Shown: positions 51,838 to 59,580 of the stretch, one piece after another | Layout: each line of letters starts with the position of its first letter | How positions within the stretch are numbered: position 1 is the first letter of the stretch | Assembly (NCBI GenBank): GCA_937926205.1 | Contig: CALEYL010000011.1 | Location: 62,001 to 126,000 of the forward strand | DNA length: 64,000 bases | Reading direction: 5' to 3' | From: an uncultured Saprospiraceae bacterium | Lineage (GTDB): Bacteria; Bacteroidota; Bacteroidia; Chitinophagales; Saprospiraceae | The notes under the pieces: generated by a model | What the model was told of the DNA's origin: nothing | The model's input: only the letters and a program-made list of their open reading frames with translations | Databases searched by the model: none | Translations under genes and position numbers: made by a program

Positions 51838-52158
51838 CTAAAACCCCACAATCCCCCGATTCACCCCCTTTAAGAAAAAATCTTCCAATTCCGGACAACC
51901 GCCTGAACACAAAAAGTTGCCGTCGCAGTCAATGGGAATGGATATGAGGTCTACGCAATGGTTTCCGAGGGTGTAGTATTCTTTTCCCTTGTATTCGTAG
52001 CGGTACCAGAAGCTTTCGCAGCCCAGGTCCTGGCCCGTATATTGGGTCAGTTGGTTGGATTCGAGGAATTGATCTACACAGCTGGAGGAAACGGACTCCT
52101 TTTGACAGGATAAGGCAAACAGGGCAAGGGCTGCAAAGATGAAGCGGTTGTTTTTCAT
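51838..52158 (-). CDS. Small hypothetical lipoprotein
   Basis: A 106-residue protein with a lipoprotein signal peptide (MKNNRFIFAALALFALSC, lipobox ending at Cys18). The mature part holds five further Cys residues (CVDQF, CESF, HCVDL, DCDGN, CSGGC), enough for disulphides, and aromatic strands such as YRYEYKGKEYYTLGN. Proteins like it occur widely in Bacteroidota without a known role. It lies between the NB-ARC gene and a repeat cluster. Confidence 0.75.
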   Translation of the reverse strand: MKNNRFIFAALALFALSCQKESVSSSCVDQFLESNQLTQYTGQDLGCESFWYRYEYKGKEYYTLGNHCVDLISIPIDCDGNFLCSGGCPELEDFFLKGVNRGIVGF

Positions 52159-52214
52159 ACGAAGTCGAAGTTTGGTTAATTGGGTAGACAGCTAAGCCAG
52201 GGGTGGTGGTTGGG

Positions 52215-52390
52215 AAGCGAAAAAGGCAAATGGGCAAATGGCAAATTGGCAAGATGCAAATTGGCAATGGGTATTGATATCTTTCCCAATAGCAAACGCG
52301 CTTTTTAAGGGATAGATTTTGCCCTTCCGCTGAGCGGGGCATGTTTTGCTAATTTGCCTTTTGCATCTTGCCTTTTGCCAATTTACCTCC
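52215..52390. repeat. Interspersed GGCAAA-type repeat, copy right of the defence island
   Basis: Words GGCAAATGGGCAAATGG, GGCAAATTGGCAAGATGC and GGCAATGGGTATTG are followed by TTCCGCTGAGCGGGG (about 52325-52339) and then the reverse words TTTGCC, CTTGCC and CCAATTT. The stretch as a whole is an imperfect inverted repeat. GGCAATGGGTATTG is also present at about 58197-58211. Confidence 0.75.
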
Positions 52391-52427
52391 TTTGAGGCAT
52401 CCCCAATAAAATCAGATTTGCTGCATT

Positions 52428-52883
52428 TTACTGCCCGCTAAACCCAAGTTTCCCGTCAGCCTCTTGCGAGGTATAGCGGCTGAAGAAATACCATACACTG
52501 CCGGCCACCACAATGTGCATCAGATTGAGCCAGATGCCCATACCTAGAGGTAAATCAGGGAAGGCCAGAAATGGGTTGGCAAACGAAAGCACTACCAGAA
52601 TCAGCGATACGATTCCGAAAATCCGCAGAGGATTGGCCGTAAAACGATTAAGCAGCGCCAAAACACCCGCAGCAAGGATGACCGGGATTGTACTCGACAA
52701 GATCACCGGCAATACCGTGATCGGATCAACCCCGCCATCCGGCCTGGGCATGCCAACAGCAGGATCAATGAGGCCCAGCGCATCGCCAATAAAAAACAGG
52801 ACAACGTTAATGGCTACTCCCGTAAGAATGGCCAAAGGCGCTGCCTTGAGCAGCGCAGCAGTATTGATTTTTGAATTTTTCAT
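52428..52883 (-). CDS. DUF6069-like membrane protein, likely target of the MarR regulator
   Basis: A 151-residue inner-membrane protein with four hydrophobic helices (about 12-33, 54-78, 88-108 and 113-135). The pattern (AINVVLFFIGDALG ... VILSSTIPVILAAGVLALLNRFTANPLRIF ... LNLMHIVVAGSVWYF) is that of the DUF6069 family of unknown role. The start at 52883 was chosen because a 15-bp operator-like sequence sits 15 bp upstream; the frame extends to 52934. The marR gene is upstream on the same strand, and its regulator may act here. Confidence 0.82.
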   Translation of the reverse strand: MKNSKINTAALLKAAPLAILTGVAINVVLFFIGDALGLIDPAVGMPRPDGGVDPITVLPVILSSTIPVILAAGVLALLNRFTANPLRIFGIVSLILVVLSFANPFLAFPDLPLGMGIWLNLMHIVVAGSVWYFFSRYTSQEADGKLGFSGQ

Positions 52884-52897
52884 TCCGTAAAACGAAT

Positions 52898-52912
52898 TTT
52901 GTTTAAACGAAT
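52898..52912. promoter_or_regulatory. Putative MarR operator upstream of the DUF6069-like gene
   Basis: TTTGTTTAAACGAAT centres on the palindrome GTTTAAAC and is the exact complement of the site at 53407-53421 before marR. Around it, AAACGAATTTTGT occurs twice (about 52889-52917), giving two possible half-site phases. Confidence 0.65.
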
Positions 52913-52935
52913 TTTGTGATAAAAAAAATGCCATT

Positions 52936-53385
52936 TTATCCGCGCAGTTTGTCTAAAAGATCAGAAAGCTGTTCGGCCTCTTCGTCAGTCAGATTTTGCC
53001 ACGCTGCTTTTACCTTTTCCATTTGAACATCGATCTGCTCGAGCAACGCCATGCCTTCTTTCGTGATTTGCATCAGGACTTCGCGGCGGTTTTGGGGGTT
53101 CAGTTCCCGATGAATCAGGCCTTTCTGCACCAATCGGTCACCGAGACGTGTCAGGTCAGGGTTCTTATCGAGCATCACGCATTTCACTTCGCCCACGAGA
53201 ACGGCCTCGGGGTGCTTTCCGCGTAGAATACGCAGCACATTGAATTGCTGCGGTGTGATGTCAAAGGGCTTGAAAACCGCCGCACTTCTTTCCATGTGCC
53301 AGTTGTAGGTGTACATCAAATTGATGATCGCCTTTTGCAGTGGCTGCATGGGTTTGTCTTGTCGTATGGCGTTTTCGATTTTCAT
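52936..53385 (-). CDS. MarR family transcriptional regulator
   Basis: A 149-residue winged-helix regulator. The N- and C-terminal helices form the dimer; the DNA-binding part (about 38-100) includes ITPQQFNVLRILRGKHPEAVLVGEVKCVMLDKNPDLTRLGDRLVQKGLIHRELNPQNRREVLMQITKEG, where the wing is NPQNRREVLMQI. The C-terminus ends LTDEEAEQLSDLLDKLRG. MarR proteins usually repress nearby genes and are released by a ligand or redox signal. The identical 15-bp palindromic site before this gene and before the next gene downstream indicates self-regulation plus control of the DUF6069-like gene. Confidence 0.93.
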   Translation of the reverse strand: MKIENAIRQDKPMQPLQKAIINLMYTYNWHMERSAAVFKPFDITPQQFNVLRILRGKHPEAVLVGEVKCVMLDKNPDLTRLGDRLVQKGLIHRELNPQNRREVLMQITKEGMALLEQIDVQMEKVKAAWQNLTDEEAEQLSDLLDKLRG

Positions 53386-53406
53386 GTTACAAAGGTAAAG
53401 TAATTT

Positions 53407-53421
53407 ATTCGTTTAAACAAA
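53407..53421. promoter_or_regulatory. Putative MarR operator upstream of marR
   Basis: ATTCGTTTAAACAAA lies 22 bp before the marR start codon at 53385. The same 15 bases in the opposite orientation occur at 52898-52912. Confidence 0.65.
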
Positions 53422-53443
53422 TGTTGTTGTAAAAAGTTTTATT

Positions 53444-53751
53444 TTAGTGAGGGCTTGACTTCGAGTCTAATGTCGTCAACTTAACGAATGATAACCGCGA
53501 AGTGGTTGAAGGTGAATAGCCCCCGATGCAATTGGGGGTTGGTCGCATAAACGAATTGTAACGGGTAATCCCGAATGGGGTTGAATGTTAATGCGTCATA
53601 CCCTGATATTCAACCCCATTCGGGGTTGGGCGTTACCTCACCACTTCCACTTTTCCCCCGATTGCATCGGTGGCTATTCAAAGTTGACCCTTGCAGGGTC
53701 GTTGACGTCTCTAAGGTGACGACATTAGACTTCGAGTCAAACCCTCACTAA
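53444..53751. repeat. 308-bp nested inverted-repeat element
   Basis: The ends TTAGTGAGGG and CCCTCACTAA are perfect complements and extend as an imperfect pair for about 37 bp (including GTCTAATGTCGTCA). Inside, two further inverted pairs are nested: GAATAGCC(C/A)CCGATGCAAT with its partner at about 53653-53677, and CCCGAATGGGGTTGAAT at 53570-53587 with ATTCAACCCCATTCGGGG at about 53608-53625. The whole could fold into one long branched hairpin. It fills the gene-free gap 53386-53766 between marR and arfB. No protein frame is convincing. Confidence 0.85.
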
Positions 53752-53766
53752 GACCAACATTTCTGC

Positions 53767-54186
53767 TCAATCTGAATCTTTAGGCTGTATTTTCACGGCC
53801 TGCCGGGTCGCTTTCTTTTCCGAACGCCGCTTTTTTTCTTCCAGCCTCGCTTCTTTAACCCCGGGAGGGACGGGCGCTTTGCGGCGCTTTTTGGGCTTCA
53901 CCAGGCCTTTTTCAATGATTTTCACGAGTTTTTGGGTCGCTTTTTCCTTGTTACCCAATTGAGAGCGGTCGGTTTGACTGGTGGCGGATAGCATGCCTTC
54001 CGCAGAAATTTTGTCGGCCAATTTTTCCAGGAGGTAGGCTTTTTCTTCCTCCGAAAGTGCAGCAGAAGCGGCCACTTCAAAACGGGCTTCCACTTTCGTC
54101 TCTACTTTGTTGACGTTTTGGCCTCCTTTGCCGCCGGATCGGGAAGTGCGGTAGCTGAATTCCTGGATGAGTAGTTCGGTATTCAT
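53767..54186 (-). CDS. arfB: Alternative ribosome-rescue factor ArfB (peptidyl-tRNA hydrolase, GGQ)
   Basis: A 139-residue class I release-factor-like protein. The N-terminal catalytic domain has the GGQ motif in SRSGGKGGQNVNKVETKV (about 16-33). The C-terminus (about 95-139) is basic (KPKKRRKAPVPPG ... KKRRSEKKATRQAVK), as needed to enter the empty mRNA channel of stalled ribosomes. It hydrolyses the peptidyl-tRNA on non-stop ribosomes. It stands alone between two palindromic elements. Confidence 0.93.
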   Translation of the reverse strand: MNTELLIQEFSYRTSRSGGKGGQNVNKVETKVEARFEVAASAALSEEEKAYLLEKLADKISAEGMLSATSQTDRSQLGNKEKATQKLVKIIEKGLVKPKKRRKAPVPPGVKEARLEEKKRRSEKKATRQAVKIQPKDSD

Positions 54187-54202
54187 AAGTTGAGTTACTT
54201 AA

Positions 54203-54322
54203 TGTCTGTTTTTAAGGCTCGATAGCTGCGTTATACTCGGCGCAAAAATCGGTCATTTATTCCAATAAACTCCCGTTTTTTGCGCCTTCGCAAGCCTTGC
54301 TCTCGAACCCTAAAATCAGACA
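54203..54322. repeat. 120-bp palindromic repeat element, copy 2
   Basis: It has the same length and ends (TGTCTG ... CAGACA) as the copy at 1859-1978. The central stem is GCGCAAAAA/TTTTTTGCGC here and CCCAAAA/TTTTGGG there. The inner pair is ATTTATT/AATAAA here and ATTTAC/GTAAA there, so both strands of the stem changed together. It starts 17 bp upstream of arfB. Confidence 0.85.
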
Positions 54323-54702
54323 AGGGAGGGAACAAACAAACACTATATTGCGGGGTACACTTTCGTTCAAGAAGTCACAGTGACTGGCAGCCGGGTTATA
54401 TACAATCCAATAATACGGTCATTTACATCAGAAAGGACGATCACCACTTAGCGCCCTCCACGCCCTTTGCGGGAGACCATGGACACAAAACCCGATAGCT
54501 GCGTTATCCCCGGCCCAAAAGCAGCCATTCAAGCTTAAACAGATAAAGTGTAAAGATAAAAAATAATGAGGCTGTCAGATATTACTGACCAAGACCTCAG
54601 TAAAGTGTAACAATCTTACCATGAATATAATTAAACAATAATAAAATTCAGCATTTCCGAGCTATATTTGATCCATTCCATAACCTGAAAAACTGTACAA
54701 GT
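54323..54702. other. Gene-free stretch with a decayed third repeat copy
   Basis: Bases 54493-54530 repeat the left part of the 120-bp element (CGATAGCTGCGTTATCC and CGGCCCAAAA) without the right arm, so this is a truncated copy. A perfect -7 box TATATTTG lies at 54663-54670, 33 bp before the OmpA gene, with no clear -33 box. I see no convincing gene; a 73-codon open frame (54280-54498) starts inside the palindrome and is unlikely to be real. Confidence 0.5.
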
Positions 54703-56358
54703 ATGTCCTTCCATCGCTTCATGATTATTTTTGCAGGCCTGATTTTTTCAGCAACTGTTTTTGCACAAAAAAAAGCAGAAATCCTGCCCAAATGGGAGGT
54801 CACGCCAATCGAGCTGACTGCCCTCAATTCCACTTTTCGCGACATCAACCTTTCCATTACGCCCAACGGGAAATACCTGTATTTCATGTCGGGGCGGGGC
54901 GGCCAGTCCTGGTCGTATCCCAACTACACGACCTACCGCGGCAAGCCGGAACACGATGGCGACATCTGGTTTAGCAAACGGGTGAACGACGAGTGGCAGA
55001 CACCGCTTTGCCTGGGCATGCCCATCAATACCTCGAGTGGCGAAGACGAACCCAACATCTCTGCCGACGGCCAAACGGTCTATTTCCAGAGCTGGAAAAA
55101 CTGGACCACTACCGGCGGACCTTATTACCGGGCGGACCTGCACGGCGAAAAATGGGGCAATCCTGTTGCGCTCGGCGGCGGCATTCACCGGTTTTTTGCT
55201 TCTGGCTACAGCGCTACCGATGGCATGGCCGTTTCACCGGACGGCAACATCTTTATCGTCGCAGCAGGGAAAAGCTACGAAGGACCTATGGACCTCTACA
55301 TCAGCAGCAAAGGCGCTGACGGCGTTTGGGCCTACCCTGAAAGACTCGATGTTTCCACGCCGGATGATGAACGTTCGGTGTTCATAGGCGCCGACAACCG
55401 CACCTTGTATTTTGCTTCCAGCGGCTGGGGCGGATTCGGCAAATTGGACATCTTTAAGACCGTACTGCTCGGCGGCAGCAAGTGTGGTCCGGTTTACAAC
55501 ATCGGCAAGCCATTTAATACCAAAGAGGAAGATTATGGTTTTGTAATGGATGTTTTGCGCAATGAAATCTACTTCGTGCGCAACGGCGACATCTACTACG
55601 CAAAGCTGGGTGAAGACGCTGACAGCCGCATCAAACCACAACCTGTCATTGTGCTGGAGGGAACGGTAAAAACACCCAACGGACAGGGCGTGGAAGCTGC
55701 CATTACCCTCTATCGCGCCGATGATAAATCCTACGTCACCAGCAGCCGCAGCAATGCCAAAACCGGAGAATATTCCCTCGTTTTTCCCAGACAAGAGGGG
55801 GACTATACCGAGGAAATTCGCTTCAACGATGGTTATGTCCTTGAAAACAAAGTTCAGATCAATGACGAAACACCCGCTTTGATCGAACAACCCGTGCTGG
55901 CTGACCCGGAAAAACTGCAATTGGCAACACCAGCTCCAAAAGCGCCTGAAGTGACCGCAAAAGCAGTGGAGAAACCGCGTGTAGAAGCAGAGATATCGGC
56001 AAATGCCCTGAAATCGATACAGGTGGTCGTTTATTTCGACACAGATGACGCCAGTCTGACGCCGGCATCGGCGAAGCCGCTAAACGAAGCCCTTGAAATG
56101 CTGAAAACCGGCGGCCAGTGCACGATATCCCTGACCGGCCATACCGACGCTGACGGGACGGAGGCATACAACCTTCGCCTGGCCCAAAAGCGCGCGCAGG
56201 GCGTTGCAGATTATTTGAAAAAGCAGGGCATTACACTTGATCCTGTGCTGGAATCAAAAGGTGAATCGGCGCCTGCGGCAGACAATAAAACGGCAGGCGG
56301 CAAACAAAAGAACCGTCGCGTGGAGGTACAGGTCGGCTGCATTGCTCCTGCAAATTGA
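54703..56358 (+). CDS. OmpA-family protein with PD40 beta-propeller
   Basis: A 551-residue envelope protein. Signal peptide 1-23 (cut near FAQK). Residues about 45-300 hold WD40-like PD40 repeats (LSITPNGKYLYFMSGR, NISADGQTVYFQSW, VSPDGNIFIVAAG, IGADNRTLYFASSGWGGFGKLDIF). A carboxypeptidase-regulatory-like domain follows (about 315-390). The OmpA C-terminal domain (about 435-551) contains the peptidoglycan-binding pattern LTGHTDADGTEAYNLRLAQKRAQGVADYLK. The layout resembles PorE of the type IX secretion system but lacks its TPR part. It probably links the outer membrane to peptidoglycan. Its stop abuts that of the next, convergent gene. Confidence 0.92.
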   Translation: MSFHRFMIIFAGLIFSATVFAQKKAEILPKWEVTPIELTALNSTFRDINLSITPNGKYLYFMSGRGGQSWSYPNYTTYRGKPEHDGDIWFSKRVNDEWQTPLCLGMPINTSSGEDEPNISADGQTVYFQSWKNWTTTGGPYYRADLHGEKWGNPVALGGGIHRFFASGYSATDGMAVSPDGNIFIVAAGKSYEGPMDLYISSKGADGVWAYPERLDVSTPDDERSVFIGADNRTLYFASSGWGGFGKLDIFKTVLLGGSKCGPVYNIGKPFNTKEEDYGFVMDVLRNEIYFVRNGDIYYAKLGEDADSRIKPQPVIVLEGTVKTPNGQGVEAAITLYRADDKSYVTSSRSNAKTGEYSLVFPRQEGDYTEEIRFNDGYVLENKVQINDETPALIEQPVLADPEKLQLATPAPKAPEVTAKAVEKPRVEAEISANALKSIQVVVYFDTDDASLTPASAKPLNEALEMLKTGGQCTISLTGHTDADGTEAYNLRLAQKRAQGVADYLKKQGITLDPVLESKGESAPAADNKTAGGKQKNRRVEVQVGCIAPAN

Positions 56359-56865
56359 TTATTGTTTGCGCTGCACGCCGTTGTATTTATCGTCGTTTTT
56401 GCCGTCGCTGTCGAAGTCGAGCATGGAAGAAAAAGTAGCCAGATCGCCTTTGAACCTGTATTTAAACTGGTATTCCCGGGTGTCAGGCTTCGTTTCGCGC
56501 ATGGTAAGCTCATGGCCGTTGGCGAACCAGCCGCCCTGACGTTGTATCAGCACGCTGTCGCCCAGGCTGCGGTATTCTGAGATGTAGCTGCCATCAGGTT
56601 TGTAGGTGGTCCGGATGGGCTTCATTTTCATGATCGCTTCCCATTTTCCGGCCGGAACATTCAGCACGTAGGTGGAATCGCTGCCGCGGTAGGTGGCGCA
56701 TTCCACGCGCAGGGATTCGTTGCGCCATTCGCCAAAGAAGCGTTTGTCTAAAGGTTTGCTGCTTCCTGAAGAAATGGTGATGTTGCCGGAAGAACAGCCA
56801 GCCAGCAAAACGCATCCAGACAAAATTGGAAGCAGGAATCGGAGTGGTTTTGGAAATGCTTCCAT
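56359..56865 (-). CDS. Hypothetical lipoprotein
   Basis: A 168-residue protein with a lipoprotein signal peptide (lipobox LLAGC, Cys24). The mature part has beta-rich segments such as GEWRNESLRVECATYRGSDSTYVLNVPAGKWEAIMKM and TTYKPDGSYISEYRSLGDSVLI, in the style of lipocalin-like or META-type small domains. An aspartate cluster (DFDSDGKNDDKYNG) near the end could bind calcium. The stop codon directly abuts that of the OmpA gene, so the two transcripts meet tail to tail. Function unknown. Confidence 0.78.
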   Translation of the reverse strand: MEAFPKPLRFLLPILSGCVLLAGCSSGNITISSGSSKPLDKRFFGEWRNESLRVECATYRGSDSTYVLNVPAGKWEAIMKMKPIRTTYKPDGSYISEYRSLGDSVLIQRQGGWFANGHELTMRETKPDTREYQFKYRFKGDLATFSSMLDFDSDGKNDDKYNGVQRKQ

Positions 56866-56924
56866 CAGCAGTTGTTTTTTGTATTTAATGTCTATTCATC
56901 GGGCAGGTGTCTGAACTTTAACTG

Positions 56925-56960
56925 CCTGCCGGCCGGTAGGCGGGCCTGCCGGCCGGCAGG
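56925..56960. repeat. Two copies of the palindrome CCTGCCGGCCGGCAGG
   Basis: 56925-56940 (one base changed) and 56945-56960 (perfect), four bases apart, between the lipoprotein gene and the phosphatase gene. The same palindrome is part of the element at 6322-6515 (6439-6454). Confidence 0.85.
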
Positions 56961-56978
56961 TAAAGATAGACACGGCCC

Positions 56979-58022
56979 TTAAAACGAAATCTCACTTAAT
57001 CGAACGCTGTACTCTATGCGCTGGTTGTTGCGAGCATCGTAAATTTCCATTTTGATCAACGGATCTTCCTGCGACCAGTCTATGCTCAGCAAGCCGAAAT
57101 GGTTGTCCATCACGGGGCCTTCGATGCGGTTCTCGTTGGGCGTTGCAAAATGCCAGGTTGAGGTGATGCCGCTGGCCGTAATATCATAGATGGGGTAGAG
57201 GTCTTTTTCGCGCAGTTTCGAGATCTCAGCATAGTGCACATCGCCTGTGATGAACAGGACCCCGTTCGCCCGGGTCTTTTTGATGAGGTTGAGCAGGCGC
57301 TTTTGTTCGAACGGAAAATTGGCCCACGCTTCGTAGCCGTTGAAACTGATGCCAAACTGCGTGCCCGAGCCGATGATGCGCAGGTCTGCAGGTTCGCTTA
57401 AAGCTGCTTCCAGCCATTGCCATTGGGCTTCGCCGAGCAGGGTAGAGTCCGGGGTTTCGTGCGGGTGGTAGTCTAAGGGGTAAAAAAAGCGATCATCGCG
57501 GTGAAGTTCTCCGCGGTAGGTGCGCAGGTCGTCGCGGAAGGTGCGGCCGTCCAGCAGGATCAATTGCAGGCGACGGCCATTGCCTTCAAACATATAGGAG
57601 GTGTAAATCCCTTCGTGGCTGCGGCGCGGCGAATTGAGGGGTTCTTCCCAGAAATTGAGAAATATTTCCCTTGACTCTTTTTTGAAGCGATAGTGGCGCC
57701 CCGAGTCATTCCAGCCAAAATCATGGTCGTCCCAGGTAGCGAGCACCTTTGTGCCTTTTTTCAGGCGCTGAAATTCAGGTTTGGCAGCCAGCCGCGCATA
57801 TTTGCTTCGCAACACTTTCATGTCGCGGGTATCGCCATAGATGTTGTCGCCGAGGTAAACGAATAAATCCGGGTTGTGCCGGAGCACGGTATCCAAAACC
57901 GGCTGTGGCTTGTCCTCATGAGCGCAACTGCCGAATGCAATCCGGGAAACCAGAGGCATGGTTGTTTGGGCTGCAAGGGAAAAGGGCAGGGTTAAAAGCA
58001 CGAAAACGTATTTTCTCATCAT
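56979..58022 (-). CDS. PhoD-like alkaline phosphatase/phosphodiesterase
   Basis: A 347-residue secreted metallophosphatase with a signal peptide (1-19, SLAAQ). Metal-binding motifs include GSCAHED, YLGDNIYGDTRDM, ATWDDHDFGWND and the His pair in ITGDVHYAEIS. Such enzymes release phosphate from phosphomonoesters or diesters. It carries no Tat motif, unlike typical PhoD; this is common for the Bacteroidota branch. The Met pair at the start leaves a choice between 58022 and 58019. It stands alone. Confidence 0.9.
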   Translation of the reverse strand: MMRKYVFVLLTLPFSLAAQTTMPLVSRIAFGSCAHEDKPQPVLDTVLRHNPDLFVYLGDNIYGDTRDMKVLRSKYARLAAKPEFQRLKKGTKVLATWDDHDFGWNDSGRHYRFKKESREIFLNFWEEPLNSPRRSHEGIYTSYMFEGNGRRLQLILLDGRTFRDDLRTYRGELHRDDRFFYPLDYHPHETPDSTLLGEAQWQWLEAALSEPADLRIIGSGTQFGISFNGYEAWANFPFEQKRLLNLIKKTRANGVLFITGDVHYAEISKLREKDLYPIYDITASGITSTWHFATPNENRIEGPVMDNHFGLLSIDWSQEDPLIKMEIYDARNNQRIEYSVRLSEISF

Positions 58023-58081
58023 TTCAGGTGTTTTTAATGGTTGGACCTGGCAAAAATAAGCAATTCCGGCTGGGTCTGGGA

Positions 58082-58108
58082 GGTGACACCTTTCTAAAAG
58101 GTATTACC
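58082..58108. repeat. Hairpin of the GGTGACACC/GGTRTTACC type
   Basis: Arms GGTGACACCTTT (58082-58093) and AAAGGTATTACC (58097-58108) with a three-base loop. It shares the GTGACAC and GGTGTTACC words with the tandem repeat at 4331-4456. Confidence 0.65.
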
Positions 58109-58138
58109 TTTTCGGTTACCCCTGTCAGCAGTAACCAA

Positions 58139-58370
58139 GAGGCAAAAGGCAAAAGGGCAAAACCTGTCCCGCTCAGCGGGAGGGCAAAAGGCAAAATGGC
58201 AATGGGTATTGGAATCTTATTCATTAATAAAATTGCCTGACAGAATAAGTTTTGCCTATTAGCTAATTTGGCCTTGTCCATTTGAAATTGGAACGCAAAA
58301 CCCTAATTTGCCGTTTTCTTTGCCTAATTGCGCATTTGCCAATTTGCAAATTTGCCTTATTTCCTCAACA
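58139..58370. repeat. Interspersed GGCAAA-type repeat with palindrome, copy upstream of RNase Z
   Basis: GAGGCAAAAGGCAAAAGGG, AACCTGTCCCGCTCAGCGGG (palindrome CCCGCTCAGCGGG at 58168-58180), AGGGCAAAAGGCAAAATGG, then CATTTGCC and AATTTGCAAATTTGCC words up to the rnz start. It fills most of the gene-free gap 58023-58379. An extended open frame for rnz runs through it but is not coding. Confidence 0.78.
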
Positions 58371-58379
58371 CCATCAACC

Positions 58380-59294
58380 ATGCAGGTTACCATACTCGGC
58401 ACCAGTTCGGGCGGCCCATTTCAGGGGCGCAATTTTACTGCCCAATTGCTCAGCCATGAAGGCGAAAACTACCTTATCGACTGCGGTGAAGGCACCCAAC
58501 ACCAGCTTTTTCGGTTTAAGCTGCGTTACAGCAATGTCAGTCAGATTTTCATCAGCCACCTGCATGGCGACCACGTTTTTGGTCTGATGGGCTTGTTGAC
58601 TTCCTTTGGCCTGAAAAGGCGTACCGAGCCGCTGGATATTTACGGTATGCCGGGCCTGCGCACTTTAGTTGAAACGACCGTGGAAGTTTGCGGCACCCAT
58701 ATTCATTTCCCGCTGACCATTCACGAAGTGGATTCAGAGGAACATGCCCTGGTTTTTGAAAGCCCAAAACTGGAAGTTTGGAGCATCCCGCTGGTGCACC
58801 GCGGCCCCTGCAGCGGTTGGTTGTTTCGCGAAAAGCAGCGGGCGCGCAGGATTCGCACTGAAAAAATCAGCGAATACGCCATTCCTTACACCCTAATCCC
58901 CGGCATTAAAGCGGGAGATGACCTGTTGCTGGAAGACGGGCGGCGCATTCCAAATGCGGAGTTGACCGATGACCCGCCGAGGCCTCAAACCTATGCTTTT
59001 TGCAGCGATACCATGCCATCTGAGCGGGTGGCGAAAATCGTGAAAGGCGTGGATTTGCTGTACCACGAAGCGACGTTTACGGAAGAGCACCTTGTGGAAG
59101 CTGACTTTTCCCGGCATTCTACGGCCAGACAGGCGGCGGAGATTGCCTTGCGCGCCGGAGTGGACAGGCTCCTGATGGGGCATTTTTCGGGAAGGTATAA
59201 GGAGGTGGCGCAGCATTTGGCGGAAGCTATTGCCGTTTTTCCTGATTCGGTGATCGCGGAGGAAGGAGTCGTCTATCGGGTGAGGGAGAATTGA
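58380..59294 (+). CDS. rnz: Ribonuclease Z
   Basis: A 304-residue MBL-fold endonuclease that removes 3' trailers from tRNA precursors. Start at 58380 (MQVTILGTSSGGPFQGRNFT). Motif HLHGDH (60-65) is the zinc-binding signature; later ligands appear in PLVHRGPCSGW, FCSDTM and DFSRHST. Length matches bacterial RNase Z. CCA is not encoded by the tRNA-Ser, Tyr and Gly genes of this window, so trailer removal by this enzyme is required before CCA addition. Confidence 0.95.
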   Translation: MQVTILGTSSGGPFQGRNFTAQLLSHEGENYLIDCGEGTQHQLFRFKLRYSNVSQIFISHLHGDHVFGLMGLLTSFGLKRRTEPLDIYGMPGLRTLVETTVEVCGTHIHFPLTIHEVDSEEHALVFESPKLEVWSIPLVHRGPCSGWLFREKQRARRIRTEKISEYAIPYTLIPGIKAGDDLLLEDGRRIPNAELTDDPPRPQTYAFCSDTMPSERVAKIVKGVDLLYHEATFTEEHLVEADFSRHSTARQAAEIALRAGVDRLLMGHFSGRYKEVAQHLAEAIAVFPDSVIAEEGVVYRVREN

Positions 59295-59516
59295 TTTGAA
59301 AATTTTGGAATGTGAAAACCCCGCTCGGGCGGGACAAGTTTTGAAAATGGGCAGGAGGGACATTGAGTGTTATTGAGTTGAAATGAGAAGTCTGGGAGCC
59401 TGTTGCAGTTCAGGGTGTACGCTTAATTGAATGCGTTTTTGTGGCTGGCGGACTCAGTTTTTCTTACAAAACCCATCGGTTGGAGTAAAAAAATGGACTT
59501 GGTACTGTATTAAGTG

Positions 59517-59524
59517 TAATTTTG
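59517..59524 (+). promoter_or_regulatory. -7 box upstream of the small membrane protein
   Basis: TAATTTTG, a perfect TAnnTTTG match, 57 bp before the ATG at 59581. The nearest TTG (59499-59501) is only 15 bp away, shorter than the usual spacing. Confidence 0.4.
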
Positions 59525-59580
59525 AACATGATCCCCAAGGGGTTATTTTTTCTTTAAACAAAACTAAAAATCAAATTATT

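Noticed and set aside
54280..54498. A 73-codon open frame with the look of a small protein
   Set aside because: It begins inside the 120-bp palindrome and ends in the truncated repeat copy; no motif or promoter supports it.
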